Notes: generated by a model not told the origin, from the letters alone. Shown: positions 11,715 to 25,600, numbered from the stretch's first letter. The stretch: 64,000 nucleotides of DNA from Vermamoeba vermiformis (GCA_045837725.1 JBEWZL010000013.1:186001-250000); one strand, 5' to 3'. Made by a program: numbers and translations.

Positions 11715-13508
11715 ATGGCAACACGGGCTCGAAATAATAAGCGAAAGAAGCCAGAACCTTCTGAAGATCCCAGCGACGATCATGAGGAGGGTCGTGTTGA
11801 AAAGAAATCCAAAAAGGCTGTAAGTCCTCGACGGGATTGGCATCTCGGATTACGCTTTTGACACTCCCTGAGAACCGCTTTGAACTAATCTATGAAATTC
11901 AGCGTGTAGAAGCAAAGAAAGAAGACGAGCTCCCATCATATGCGGGCGCCGTTACAGACACTGGCGATCGCTATGGTGATTTGAATCAAGATCGCTACTT
12001 GGTGACCGAAATCAAAATTAAGAATAATTCTCCCGTGCTTGTAATGGGTGTATTCGATGGTATGGTGTTATATATAACTCGATATATATTTTAAGTATTT
12101 TCTTATATTTTAATTTTAATTCGCGAAGATATCTTAAGAAAATTACCGCTTAATTTAATAATATTATAAATATGTAGGACACGGCAAACATGGTGAAATA
12201 GCAGCTGAAATCGCGAAAAATTCTTGCGCAGAAATTTTGAAGGAAAAACTGCCATCCCTTCCTGCTAAACCCACGAAACGAACCTACACGAATTTAATGA
12301 ACGATCTTTTCGACGAAATGCACAAACGTATTATCGATGAATATCAGAACCTCAAAAAATTAGAATGGGACGGCAACGTGTACGAGCTCCGAGTTACTCC
12401 AGATGGCGTCAATTTTTATTATTGCAAAGAGTCAGACACGGTATTTTTGCAAGATTTTGGTACTACAGGTACGTCTATAGTATAACACGTCATTTGCGAG
12501 CTCGTTAATCTTGATTTCAATTGCACGATTGATCCGTTTTTAGTGGAATTTCGCGCTGTAATTTAAAAATAGCCGCACATTTGTACCGTTCACTCCACTC
12601 ACATTCATATCACACAGCGGTCGTAGCACTCGTGTTCCAAGAGACTAAGACCCTCGTGGTCGCGGATGTCGGTGACAGCAAAGCAGTGCTCGTGCGCCAC
12701 ATGAACAAACCACCGCGCAGCACACGATTGCAAGCCAAAGTGCTGCAGTCACAGACCACTGTTGACCATGCGACTCACGAGAAGAGCACGGGCAAAGACA
12801 GCAAGAAAAAGACCAGCAGTCACAAGTCTGGCGAAGAGAGCGAAGAGGAGCCGAGTCACAACAAACAGAAAGGCAGCAAGAGTGCAGCAGAGACCAAAGG
12901 CAAGTTGTCGGGCAGTGGCGATGACACGATCAACAGCAGCACGGAGACAGTGGCTGTAATGCCGTGGGAGGCCCTCGTGCTGACTGAGAGTCACAACGTG
13001 TCCGAAGACAACAACGAGGACATTGAACGCATCAAAAAGCAGCACGGCTCCAAGGTCGGATTCACACGCGGCTACATTCATCCTACGGACGGCAAGTACA
13101 GCTTCCACGCCCTCGCCATGACGCGGTCGCTGGGCCACAAGTTCTTGACGCGCATTGGTGTCTCGTTCAAGCCACACATTGAGACCGTGCAGCTCGATCC
13201 CAGCGAGGACGTGTACCTCGTGGGTGGATCAGACGGACTGTGGGACTGCATGGAAGACGATGAAGTGATTGAAATCATCAACAACCACGACACCAACTTG
13301 CAAACTGCTGCGTTGGAGCTCGTCAAGGGCGCTTTGAACGCGTGGAGATTGCACTTCCCTAACGCTAGTGAGGCCTCCGAGAAAGGTATTTTATTATTAT
13401 TATTGTCATTACTTTAAGTGAGATTAATATGAGGTTATTTTAGCGGACAATACTACAGCAGTGGCGATCAATATTCAAAAGTTTTTGACCGCCAATCAGC
13501 AAGAGTAA
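11715..13508 (+). CDS. PP2C-family Ser/Thr phosphatase (PPM)
   Basis: Five exons (11715-11819, 11903-12059, 12178-12468, 12618-13385, 13444-13508), about 461 residues. PP2C motifs appear in order: GDRYGDLNQDRYLV, GVFDGHG, GTTAVVALV, VADVGDSKAVLV, LTESHN, LGHK, GGSDGLWD and DNTTAVAI. The metal-binding aspartates (FDGHG, SDGLWD, DN) are all present, so it should be active and Mg/Mn-dependent. The N-terminus is rich in Lys/Arg and Glu and looks like a nuclear localisation signal. An acidic, Lys/Ser-rich insert of about 80 residues sits between the DVGDSKAVLV and LTESHN motifs. The acceptor at 12617 was chosen because it restores GTTAVVALV. Confidence 0.9.
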
Positions 13509-13733
13509 CAAGGAGTGGTGCATAGATAGCTGCTGCGATGATGTTTTAAACTTGTCTTGTATAATATATGAGAATATCTTTCGATAAAATCAAACAAAAA
13601 AGAATGAGGCGCTACTTGGAATCAATCAAGTCAACCGACTTATGAGACCGGAACTCTGCATTGAGACCTTTTGTTGAAACCCGCAATTTATTTTTTGATC
13701 GCGCATTAATATTACAGCCTATTTACATTGTTA

Positions 13734-16700
13734 TTATTGGTTGATGCCTAATCGTGAGAAATACGATGCTCTAATTTGTTGTTCTCGACGCGCGATCTGC
13801 GCCGAGTTGACGTGCACTTGCTGCACACTGGGGCCATTGATCGCTGAGTTCATGGCAATGTCACCATCGCCCAGCTGCTTCTTGAAGTACTGTCCGACTT
13901 GAGTCTTATGTACTTGCTCGAGTTTGTTGTTCTTGTCCAAGTCAATCACTTTGACCATGCCGCTCGAATAAAAACTCTCGTCTTCCAGCACTAACAAATA
14001 TCGCACGCCACTCTGAATAGCCTTGCGCTTTTGTTCCTCCAAACTATAAAAGTGTAGAGTTAGTCTCGGCTAGTATGTTAGATGTATATTAACATGACTC
14101 ACCTAGTGTCTCTATTGCGCCAATAATCCACGCGCAAATCGGCCTCCCACAGCTTGGAAGTGATGTTCAATCGCTCAGCAAACAAACTCTTTGGTGACGC
14201 GACAAAAATGTCAAATAGTCGCACATTCGTTGGCAGTTCCTGAGGGACTGCTCGTTGCGCCATTTTCTTCTTTTTGATCGCAATGATTTTATCCACTGCA
14301 AAACTGAGACCAACAGCATTAGTCTTCTTGTAGACTGGTGCTGGTGGCACAGTGACTGGCAGTTTGTCGCTCAGTGACATAGGCAGACCATTTTGAGGGC
14401 TAAATTGGTTGTTTGTCGAGGGCTCTTCGCTGTCACTTTCCGTGTGTGCTGTGCGATCACTTGACCGCTCACTTTTGTCATTTCTGTGCACGAACAATGA
14501 GCGACCAATCATAGATAATCAGTTTGTTAATATGAACATACCTGTCAAAGCCAGATCTGCGATGACGTCTGCTGCGATGAGGAGGTTCGTTCGAGTGCGT
14601 ATTTTGATCGACAAGTCTGTCCCAACGACCTCCAACAGCGACACAATTCAACTTGCGATGATCGCCCATCACCACCACGACTTGGAAAATAAGACCTGCT
14701 GAGAAGTCGCGCGTGAGTGACATTGATGCGTCAAACGAGATCAATGTCAAGGGCACTGTCATGTCGTCCATGGCTTGTAACAGCTTGGAGGTATGTGCCA
14801 CTGCATGACGCGCTTAAAACAAGGTGTCAGCATCATCTGCTTCATGAATTTAATTAATTACCTCTGTGGCAAGCCTCGGGATATCTATGCGTGTATGGTG
14901 ATAACAAACTCTCCACGGCACTCAAAGCCCTGATTGAAGGTGTCAGACCCACGTATGACAGTATACACACGAATGTCCTTACCGTTTAGGTTCGCCTTTG
15001 ATCTGCACAAATCGCTGCAAATCATCGACCACGGGCTCAGTGAGACTCAGTTCTGAGATCAGTTGACCGCGCACAGCTGACCATGGTGACTTGCCAAGCG
15101 TGCCAATGATGCTTGACACGCTACTTCGTGTATCAACATCAGGCTCAATACCACACAGATCGTAAAAAGCTTCGAGGAGTGCAGTGTGATTGATACGAAT
15201 GTAATAAGGGGGCATGAAAGACGAGAACTGGTCCATCACTTCCGTGGCTACTTTGATCACTTCAGCTTCGGCTAAAATGACTTCGAGCTTGTCTGCAAGA
15301 GAAGGAATTAGAACACGAACTAATGAACTCAAACGTACCATTGGAGATGTTGCTAATGGACGAGGGCAAGATCATTTGCGATGGCATTGATGCGCTCAAC
15401 AATGAGACGTGATGACTGGCGAGTTGGTCTGGAGGACTGAAATCAACACGTGATTCGGTCTTGGGAACATAATTGGCGAGCATTGAAGGGGCTTGATAAC
15501 TGAGGGGCTGATGGCTGCTCATGAGTGGATTGTCACGGGCAGCAGGTGGTTGAGAGACAATGGGAGCACTGACATTCAAAGAACCAGTGGAGGTAGAGGT
15601 CTTGAGTGACTGTGATAGATTGTTGGCCTTCATGAGATTGGAGGACGATGAACTCTTGGAAAAAGAACTCAGGTTTGTCTTAGGAATGGTGATGATATTC
15701 GAGGTGGTTGGAGACGAAGGGATGGCAATAGCACCGCTACTGCGCAAAGGAGGTGATTGCAGGTGTGGTTGTGATGATGACCGCACGAGCAAATTGTCAC
15801 TAGTGCGTGCTTGAGGTATCGGCGAGGGCAGTGTGGAGTTGGGGCTAGAATGTGTTTCACTGCTTGAAAAGTCTGCTGAGGAGAGAGGGCTGAGTGGTGC
15901 TAACAATGGCAATGCAGCTCGCTTTGGGGCACTGTTTGGAGCACTTGTGACGCGTGAGGGAGTCTTGATAGGGACGTTGTTTGGCTGCACATATGAAGGA
16001 GGGCTGATCGGTCCAATAGGAGGACTGGTCGTGTGTTTGTTGTCAATTGATCTACGTAGCGGTCGTTTGCTGCCTCCTGCTGGAGTACTAGTGCCGCTGT
16101 TGCTGGGCGGAGTGGACGTGGTCTTCTGCAACACAATATCGAAATCTGCAATGAAGAACTCTTTTGGATGCAGCTCGAAGTTGTTCTTGCGGTAGACAGG
16201 GCCGAGGTCAAATCGCTTGATGATCGTTGGCTGAGCTCGTTGTTGTTGCTGCACCATTGGTCCGGGTATAGGTGCTGCTTGGAGCTGTGCCAAGTATTTT
16301 GCAAAGGGCAGTCTTAAATCATACGGCAGAGACAAGTTTGTGCCGTTAGTGAATAACACATCAACGGCGTCATCAGAATCAGCTGCGTTGATGTGATGGA
16401 GATCGTAGTCGATCCACGGCATGCGAATTTTGATGCCTCCGTGGCGCTTGAACACTTTGCCAATCAACTCGTGTGTTTGTTCCGCATCCACGAGCTCCGA
16501 AAGACTCGGAACAATAGGAACCGGTGCTGCGTCAGTGCGCGATGAAGGTGAGCTCTTCATGGTGTTCATCTTGGACAAGATAATATCTACACATGTTTAG
16601 ACGCGCGAGACAAAGGACATAACGTACCATTGCGCTCTTTTGAGAATAGAGCGTTAATCAGTCTGGCAAAGTCAGTGGACTCGGGCGAAGACAGCGTTGT

Positions 16701-18696
16701 CATTAAATTCTCCACACCGTTGGAACCAAAGATTTCACGTGGCAACAAAGGACTGCTCAGCAATTCAAAAGCCGTGGGTCTAAACCATAATTAGACTCTG
16801 CCAACTTACAATGCTGAATACGTACCGTTGATCAGGCTTTCGCTTCAGTAGCCAGCGAATGACTGCACGTTGTGCGTCGTACTTCGGGTCTTCAAAATTC
16901 TTGGGGAATATGCCTGACTTGCGCAATTTATCTAAGACAACTGCACGCTCCATTTTTGTGTCGAATTTGTAGCACAACTAGGTATATTCACACAGTTAGA
17001 CAGCCGTACTATTTTGTTATGCTTCGCGTACCTCAAACAAAATGATGCCCAAGCTGTAAATGTCACACTTGGGTCCTCTGCAACCTTCAGGACTCGTGTA
17101 GAAGAATGTCCCGACGTTTTCAGAACTCTTGCTAAAGTCAGAGTCCTCTTCTTCCTCGAGGTCAAAAGATTTGTCAATGAAGTGACAGGTCTCCATCAAT
17201 GCATTGCTCGACGGTGCCTTGCGCATCACAGCATGCAGTGTAGTAGCGAGACCAAAGTCACCAATCTTCACGTTCTCGTTCTCATCCAAGAAGATATTTC
17301 GCGGTTTAAGCTGCGGTACAAAGTCAGCTAGAGCGTGCCTAATAAAAAATCTTCACAATACGTACATCACGATGAATAATGCCTTGCGAGTGAATGTAGA
17401 CCAAGCCTTCGATGATCTGACCGAAGATGTGCCATATTTTGGTTGGATTGTTGAAGAGCGTGCCTTCATCGATTACATGGCGCAATGTACGTTCACAGTA
17501 GTCCATCTGAATGTACAAATACTGAGGAGGCTCTGATTTAGCTTGTTTCTTGCGTATATGAAGCTATATAGTAGGGTTAGCTAGATTGTCGGTTGCACAG
17601 AAATTGAGGTTAAAAATCAACGAAATTCACGAGTTCTTATTTCGATGAAGATCTGGATGCATACCTGTTTTATATCCAAACCAGCCTGTCTGAGTTGCTT
17701 CTTGTAGCAGTTGGGACATAAGTGCAATGTGCGTATGCTGAAATGGAGCTTTTCCCACTCTGAATCCGAAACCTCCCAGTCGGAGTATTCGATCGCGCAC
17801 GTATCGCATTCCAAATGTTCTTCTTCCAGTTCAAAGGTCTCGTTTAAAGAAGAATCTTCTTGTTTTTTAGAGGAACTCTCGGAGACGGAGCTCTCGTCAG
17901 AGTCCGACACCTCTTCGTCGGACATTCCGAAAAAGGTCGGCTCGCGCTGGAATTTATCCAGCACCGTATCCGTCGATTTAAACTTGTTATTCGTCGCTAG
18001 TTGCTTGAGTCTAGGATTCGCTATCGGTTGTAATACTGGGGAATTGTTGCCGTCTTTTTCCTTTGTGATACCTTCGCGCAGCCAATCATCGAAATTTAGA
18101 TCTTCATCTTCGCTGCTATCGGACACGACGCCCGTTGATTCTACTTCTGTCCATGAATGATAATATCTTACAATGTGTTTATGATATAAACGCGAGAGGG
18201 TTTTGACTTCTGTAAGGATCTTCTTTTTGAGATTCCGAAACAATTTGATTTTCTTGATAGCATATATTCGGCCATCTAATATATTCTGTGCTTTCACTAC
18301 TTCTCCAAAAGCTCCTTTACCCAAAAATTCGAGCTCTTCGAAATCACTGCATTAAATAAAAAATCAGATCAATCGAAATGGAATTTCCTGGTTTATTGAC
18401 ACATGCAAACTCTTTGATTCCTATCTTGTTATTTACGATATCGAAGATTTGAATTAGGTAGAACACAGTTCATGAATAAAGAAACTGCAGAGTAAATTTC
18501 GTATGATGGATGTTACCGTTGCAAGAAAATAGAGTAATGCCTCTAAAGCATCGAGGCCCTAATTTATTTAATATGAATTAATTTACCTTTGGTACCGTGA
18601 AGACTTGGTGAGATTAACTAGATTGCCAGATGCTGATCGAGCAATTTTTCTTCGAGGTTCAGCAACAGATCCTTTTCTGACAGATCCTTTATCCAT
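13734..18696 (-). CDS. GCN2: GCN2-like eIF2-alpha kinase
   Basis: Twelve exons (18587-18696, 17665-18346, 17366-17563, 17032-17310, 16826-16977, 16628-16779, 15339-16586, 14983-15292, 14862-14929, 14542-14812, 14103-14483, 13734-14043), about 1386 residues. The kinase has GKGAFGEVVKA, YAIKKIKL, an acidic insert between N- and C-lobes typical of eIF2-alpha kinases, HRDLKPRNIF and GDFGLA. A HisRS-like domain follows, with FDLGPVYR, a SGLIFQ-like motif and VAVGGRWD. It is interrupted by a Ser/Pro-rich insert of about 250 residues. The C-terminus resembles the anticodon-binding-like end of GCN2. The N-terminal RWD domain (GCN1 binding) and the pseudokinase of canonical GCN2 are absent, because the start lies only about 45 residues before the kinase. 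The likely role is sensing uncharged tRNA and phosphorylating eIF2-alpha. A TGTAAAT motif follows the stop on the minus strand. Confidence 0.85.
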
Positions 18697-18977
18697 TATA
18701 ATGAATTTATTTATTTTAAATGCTGAGCATTAACTGTATTGTCGTTGTATTGTGATCTCTATTATCGATTTCCTCTGGATCCTGCGTAACTACATAACAA
18801 TCTACTAATATTTTGATATAAGTAATAAATAATATGGGGGTATCTTCCTTTAATTAAATGATTGAACTCGATGATATTTTATTGCCGTAATTTAAAACAA
18901 GGTTTGACCAGGTTTGACCGGCAACAAATCCCACTGACATCAATACACACGTCGTGAATAAATAACAAACGTTTATT

Positions 18978-20439
18978 TTAATAGTAGTCTCTGTGAATCT
19001 CAGGGATCTTTTGAGGCTTACGTCGCTTGCCGTCTTCGTACATGTTCTCGCGCCACTCCATTTCAGGCTCTAATCGATTCAGCACGTGCTCAGCGAGTTT
19101 CTTCTCTTCGACATTCATGTCTTGCCAGAACTGAGGGATAAAGAACGGGTTCGGGATTCGAACCTTCTTAATATTAGGGTTGAACTTGCTCATTTGGTCC
19201 TCGTGCTCGGCCTTCAGTTTCTCCACACGATCGTCTTTCTTCTCTTCGTCTTTGTTCTTCTTGGAGGCCTGGACACCTACTTCCTTGCCGCGCAGCTTGT
19301 CATAAGCTGCTTGAATCTTCAAGGCCAGATACATTGAGCCACCACCAGCAGGATCGTTTAAAGAGAACAGGAGTTTGTATTTCTGAAAGTCAAGTAGGTT
19401 AGCACGAGGTACATTACACTGATTATATTATTTACCTTCTCCAAGTCCTCCATGTCATAGATCTCTTTGCCGTCCTCTTCACCAGTAACTTTGGCTTCCA
19501 AAATCTTCTTGGCCTCATCGATTGACATCATGTTCTTCGGCTCAGCAGCACCACCACCACCACCTTCTTTGTCTTTCTGAGAAGTGCCCATTTTCATTTC
19601 TTCTTCTCCCTCTTCAGTTTCAGGTGTGCGAGCTGTACCAGTCTCCTTATCGTCCTCGTACTCCTCGTTTCGCAGCTCGAGATGATCATCGGGCAAGCCT
19701 GCCTCTAGTGGCTCCAACAAAAAGTCAAAATCGTAGTCAGGCATTGGCCGCAACTCTACTTTGTTTAAATGGTTATATAACTTCTTCAGACGTTTTGGAT
19801 TGTAAAAATTGAGCTCTTGTGTCAACAGATCGTCTCCTCTTTCTTCAATGACGTCTCCTCCCGGAATTGGCAGGGCGGATTTAAATGACATAGTTTGCAG
19901 TCTGTCGAATATTCCGAGGTGATGTTGACGCACGTGATATTTATACAAGGGTCTGCGTTCGAACTCTTCCTCATCTTCTACTTCGTACCTCAATCTGGAC
20001 CACATTGGCAATGAGTGTTTAAATAAAATTGGTCTTTCTTTTAGTGCATCGTGGTTGCGTAGTCGTAGCCAAACATTCTTTTTAGGAGCTTTGGATTTGG
20101 CGAAGGCAAGAAAAAGTGTCTCGCCAATTTTATTATCAGGTTCTTTTTATAAAAATAATTAGAACTTACAATAATTAATTTAAAAATATTTACTCTGTAT
20201 TTAGTCGAGAAAATAATAGATCGACTATTTTAAAATGTTATTTTACTTACGGACGGCAAATTCTCTCGGGAAATCCCTTAATAATGCTGCACCAGTCCTT
20301 GTTACAGCTGCGACTGCCCTAACTAGCCTCGCCACTGGAAAGGAAAGTTAGCAATCTGCATCTGTACAGATCCGCAGTAAAGATCGGTGAATAATCTGTT
20401 CTCGTAGGCCGCTCAAGAACTATGCTCATAATACTTACT
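18978..20439 (-). CDS. Pam16/TIM16-like protein with large insert
   Basis: The start codon is split by an intron: A at 20439, TG at 20334-20333. Exons 20251-20334, 19436-20142 and 18978-19382 follow, giving about 398 residues. The N-terminus MARLVRAVAAVTRTGAALL resembles the hydrophobic N-terminus of Pam16. The degenerate J-like domain (about residues 230-290) reads IDEAKKILEAK...DMEDLEKKYKLLFSLNDPAGGGSMYL...AAYDKL, the signature of Pam16, which regulates Pam18 in the mitochondrial import motor. Between them lies an unrecognised segment of about 190 residues. A charged C-terminal extension rich in Pro, Arg and Tyr follows. Typical Pam16 has about 125-150 residues, so this one is unusually long. 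It may have gained another mitochondrial function. Confidence 0.72.
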
Positions 20440-20619
20440 ATCTACAGTTATTTACAAGTTGTGCTCGTAGGGCAACCAAAAATAAAAATATGAACTCAGC
20501 CAGAAACGGTCAGGTCAAAATATTATCAGCAGCGCTGGTAAAGTTTGACACTAGCGACATTATCGAACATTGTTTATATGCTATAGAATATTAACATTGA
20601 GATGTAAGGATGCCCAAAT

Positions 20620-22455
20620 CTAGTCGTCGTCAAGAGCAGTTTCCATCTTCTCCAAAGCCACTGCGGCGACCTCTTCTTCTTCGCTAGTGGCAATCTTGAA
20701 ATAGGGGTTGTCTTCACCAGGTCTGAACCAATAACTACGAATAGTAACAATGAGTTTGATGACTAGATCCAAGGACTTCAAGGACTTACCCGGTGGTGAA
20801 ATAGAGGACCACGGCTGCAATTTCGTTCAAGAAAGGAGCGATCCAAGCGACAGTGTAGGGAATGACGGGCTCCAAGAGAGTGACAATAATACGGCTGAAG
20901 TAGATGTACGCGATGACCATCAAATAGAACGAGCGGAACAACTGCAACATCTTCAAGCTCTTTGCAGCTGTAGTCAAGACGTTAATAAGACACGTTACAA
21001 CTCCGTGTAAACTTTGTTGGGTCCGTACCTTTGCCGTCAGATTGGGCAGCTTGTCTCAAGTGTTTGATCGACCACATAATTGGGATGATGATAGCAGCAC
21101 AGCAGATCAAATCTACCATGGCAAAGATGTCCTTCTGTAACATGAAGGACTGTTAGCGCATAGTCTATAAATAACCAAGGTCGCACGTACCCAAGTGACC
21201 CATTCTTGTGAGCCAGGGCTGCTCTCACCGACAATAATCAAAGCAATGTTGGCAAAGAGTTGCAGAGGAATGACGAACATGAACACCTTCTTCTCACGGT
21301 CGTTCAAGAATGGCTTGAGGAATGCCCAGCCAGTACCGATCAAAAGAATGACGGTGAACAGCATCATACCACGTAGGCTGTAGACACGTTCATTAATCGC
21401 TGTCCATTAACATTAAAACAAGCTACTTACAATGAGAAGATGTAGTACACGACACCCCAACCTCCAGAAGAACCAGCAATCTTCATTTGTCTCACTTCCA
21501 ACTGCAATTTGTTAGGCAAGGGTTACGATAGCTATTGACAACTTACTGATTGCCACAACATGGTCAAAGTCTTGATGACAAGCAATGCAGTCATCAGCAA
21601 GTGAAGCTTGTTGACGGTAGGCCTGGACAACACAAGGTGTGAATAATCTTGAAGTGATAAGTAATTAAGTGGGCACGTACCAATTGCGCTTGATCACGCG
21701 ACCCCAAACACCGCACAACACGAGGTGAGTAGCAAACAACAAGAAGTAGATGGTGGGCAGTGCTGATTGACCAGTGGACAAGTAGTTTCTGGTGCCAGAC
21801 TCGACATTGAACATCTCGATTTTGAGCTGCAAAAATTAGATTAGATTCGCATTGCGAGAGCCACCGCACGTACCTTGAAGGACAGCTTCAAGTTGGAGGC
21901 GTCTTCTTTAGGGCAAGTAACAAAGTAGACGGTGTACAAGCCCTCGGTTGAGACGTCAACAGTACGCTCGTACTTGCCGCTGAAAATTGCACATTTAGTC
22001 ACCGTATCAATCAATAAATTTTGACCTTACTCTTTGAAATCGTCATTAACTAACAACTTGATTTCGGTCTCAGTATTGGCGCCTTTGATTAGATTTTGAC
22101 AATTGCTTTTGTCGAGGGAGTAGACCTCGGTGTTTGAAATGCGCATATGAAATCCGTACATGCCATAATTAAGCGCCTCAGCACCTGAAGCAGTTTTATC
22201 GCCAACATTAACCTATTTTTAACTTGATTAGACAAACGAAATTTGGAAAAATATTAATAATTATTACGGATTTATTTCAAACATTACCTTAATGTCTGAC
22301 AAATTAAGCACAATGCTTCCTTGTTTACTAAATCCAAAACTTTCAATTTTAAAAATGCCTCGGCTGTCTTGATCAAGTGTAAGCTCGTGGATCAAAGCTT
22401 CACTGCCTTTAACGACCATAAGAGCGACTAATAATAATCCCCAAACACTCTTCAT
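20620..22455 (-). CDS. GPR107/GPR108-like seven-TM protein (GOST family)
   Basis: Ten exons (22288-22455, 22031-22212, 21874-21979, 21681-21826, 21547-21622, 21431-21501, 21191-21377, 21029-21134, 20790-20967, 20620-20734), about 444 residues. It has an N-terminal signal peptide (LLLVALMVV) and a luminal beta-rich domain containing paired cysteines (NCQNL, VTCPKED). Seven hydrophobic segments follow in the second half. The family signature YWFRPGEDNPYF lies after the last TM segment, as in GPR107/GPR108 and plant homologues. An acidic tail follows. These proteins act in Golgi and post-Golgi membrane traffic. Confidence 0.88.
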
Positions 22456-22670
22456 TGTAAATTGTGCTATTGTGGTGAATGACGCTCGATTACAATTTAC
22501 TTACGGGCACATCTAATTTTCTGACGTCGCACAAAAATTTCGCAACTCATACCGCGGAACATTCTTTCGAAATTCGACGGAAGTAAAGCCACCATTATTG
22601 TATTGCTATTATTGGGTCGTGAACTATTGTGCTCTGAGTTGAGTAAGATGTAAACGATCCAAGTTACAAC
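22456..22670. promoter_or_regulatory. divergent promoter region (GPR107-like / giant Lys/Ser-tail protein)
   Basis: A 215-bp gap between two start codons that point away from each other. It is moderately AT-rich. No TATA box or other element stands out. Confidence 0.4.
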
Positions 22671-25600
22671 ATGGACCAGAGATATTTGATTACAAAGCAA
22701 ATATGCTCCAAAATATTAACAACTAAAATCATCGAGGTAAGCGAACGTAGTTTTAATGGTTCTTTTAAAAGAATTAAGTTATTGATTATTACTGTCTTCG
22801 ATGGTGTGACCTAATATTGATGCAAACAATTTGCCAATTTTTAATACAATTTAATAACAAAAATAATCTGGTATAATAGGAACGCGATCGGATCCAACTC
22901 CACAAAGAAATTATTCGTTGCCCGTTATTAGCTCGATTGATATTGGATAAACTCGAGAACGCATTATCTCAAGACCAATCACAAATAGCGTGCATTAAAA
23001 ATATTGAAGTAGCTTTACTGGTAAGGGCACAGATCTCATATTTTTCTTAGCTAACTTCCGTCAGATCCTGCTCAATACTAGCACTTCATTCGAACATTAC
23101 GCGGAGTCCCTCACATACTTACTCGAGGCTATTGACAAAATAAGCACCAATCACAAACAATTACACCTAACATGCGCTACATTGCAACCGTCAATAGTCG
23201 CTCAGACACGCGCTGTTTTGGCGGTACTTTTGCTACTTGAACGATCAGATCTGTTCAAAGCGTCTTGGATCGATTTATTGATTATAGAATTACGCGCAAA
23301 GATCAATAATACTGACGAGGATCATCTCAATCTTATTGTACTCGACTGGCAATGGGCCTCAAAACAGATCTCTTGGAAATACACTTCAAACTCGACTAAA
23401 ACTTTATTCGAGCAAGTAACTCAACTAATCGATAAGAAACACCATTCTGTACCAAAGGCACTCAGAGAAACATCTTCTGAAGAGTTCAAAATATCTACGC
23501 AGCACATCCAAAATGCCATTGAAGAGTTTTGCAGTGCACCACGTGATCAATGGGTGTTCTTAGATATCAATGCGGATGTATTCTTCAGCGCACCATCAAC
23601 GTTCAAGCAATTTATTCCAGCGAAGAATGTATTCGAATCATACGTACCAATAGCCACACGGGCACAAGATAACGACATCAAGCACAAGCTGTTAGAAGTT
23701 ACCAAACCAACAGGCAATAGCAAATATATCGGGCTACAAGATTTGTTTTCAGCTATGTACCGGTTAGTCTTGGATAATCATTTGGACAAACGTAGATTCT
23801 GCACGCTTTTGGCTATTCTTGCTAAGCAGCTAGAATACTCGTCACAGTTGGAGTTTTTCAACGGAATGCTCGCACTGTGCTGCGATTATCGTGCACGTGA
23901 ACTGTCGAATGATACTGCTACTGAGTCTATTCAATCTATTGACCTCCCAATCAACTCCTCAACGGCATTTGCATTAACGTCGTGGACTTTAATTGTAAGC
24001 TATATTATCAACAATAACATCCCTAATCATGATATAGATGTACTGTCAACACCTCCACAAGAATGCACAATTGTCGGATGTACTTGAAATCGTTGCACAG
24101 CTCTATGAATTTGACAGTGCTGGAGCAGCGCATGCATCACCAATGCTAGACTGGTCCAATGCGTCAGTGATTGACTTGGTCCTTGTATCATTACTTCGCA
24201 ACACAACGATGATGGCACAGTTCGAGGCGCTGGTGGATCGAGGCAAAATTTGGATGAACAAGTTCAAAGCCATGAAAACTGTTCTCAAGGTAAGCCTCCT
24301 TAATTCACACATTTAACTTCTAACACTACGTAGGTCTCGCTGTTGAAGTTCTTGTTTCAATCAATTGTTCACGGAGTTACTGCGCGTGTCGCACTGCACC
24401 GCTGGTTCTTTGAATTTCAACGGCAGTTATTGCGTGCCTTCATGAAGGACGATAGTGTTATTTTGTCGCGTACTGTTGTATCAGCGATTGCAGCACTTCT
24501 TGGCGAGGTCACAGCGATGACTGATGGTGTCCTGTCTCCAATGGTAAGGACTACTCTTTGCGGCCATAACTGTAACTAACCCCAACTCTTAGTCCTATAA
24601 TGACGGCAAGCTCGAGCTATTGTTGAAGTTTCTTCTCATCTACGATGACACCTGTCAACAAAAAGAATCAGAACAAACACCTGTTGCGATGGTATGCTTA
24701 GATAACTTCAACGCTACGAATAATAACGATTGTACAGCTGCTGGAAAGTATGTTGAAAGACACGAACACTTTGTTGGTAAACCATGGCCTCAATTTATTA
24801 TCGCTGCTCATGTTCAAGAACTTCCTCTCCATTCAGTACGTATCCGAGGCACGCCAACTAGTCGTCGCGTATTAACTTTCTGTAGCAAAATCAAGCTTGA
24901 CTCTGCCAACGTGATCTTCACCGCCGTTGAGAGCTCACCAGATACCCTCCTTGAATGTTTGATACGAAGGTTACCACACGAGCCCAAGACAGTTATCATT
25001 GCATATGAGAAGGCCATTGGGCGAGCGTCGAAAACAGAAAAGCTGAAGACACTCGGTCTACTTAAGCTAGCGAGCGAGAAGATTAAAAGAGTTCTCAGCA
25101 ATAGCACACTTGATATCTCGATATTGACGTCAGGCAATGGAAATGTAGGTGTCACCACTGAAATCACACGTTTATTAACGTTGCCGCAGATTAACGCCTT
25201 CTCGTTCAATGTTGTTGAAATGTTTCGCACTTCCCCCAATGAGCTCAAGCGTGCCCTCTCTAATATTCACAATACCGATGACGGGCTAGCTGCTGCAACG
25301 CAACTGATGGATCACCTTATCAATACTGTACGCAGAGTACATCTGACACGTGAAGAAAGCAACATCGATATCACGCGCAAAGAATTAGCTCGACTCGTGA
25401 GCTCATTGGTGGCTTGGAAACTAGCAAAGTGGCAAGAACTGCAACTATCATTGCTGCCGTTGCCTGAAGAACTCTCAAATCACGTGCTTCAAGTACTGCA
25501 CACAAACACAACGCCACTACAACCTCACATCATTTGGGCTTCCATTGCAAACGGTAGCTCTAAGCAGTTTGTTCCAATCATCGCTTGACTGGCAAGACAG

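Noticed and set aside
12749-13177. Minus-strand 142-codon frame over the PP2C gene
   Set aside because: It is antisense of the charged insert. PP2C motifs on the plus strand define the gene.
15560-16195. Plus-strand open frames over the GCN2 HisRS-like insert
   Set aside because: They are antisense of the Ser/Pro-rich insert, and the minus frame is fixed by flanking conserved motifs.
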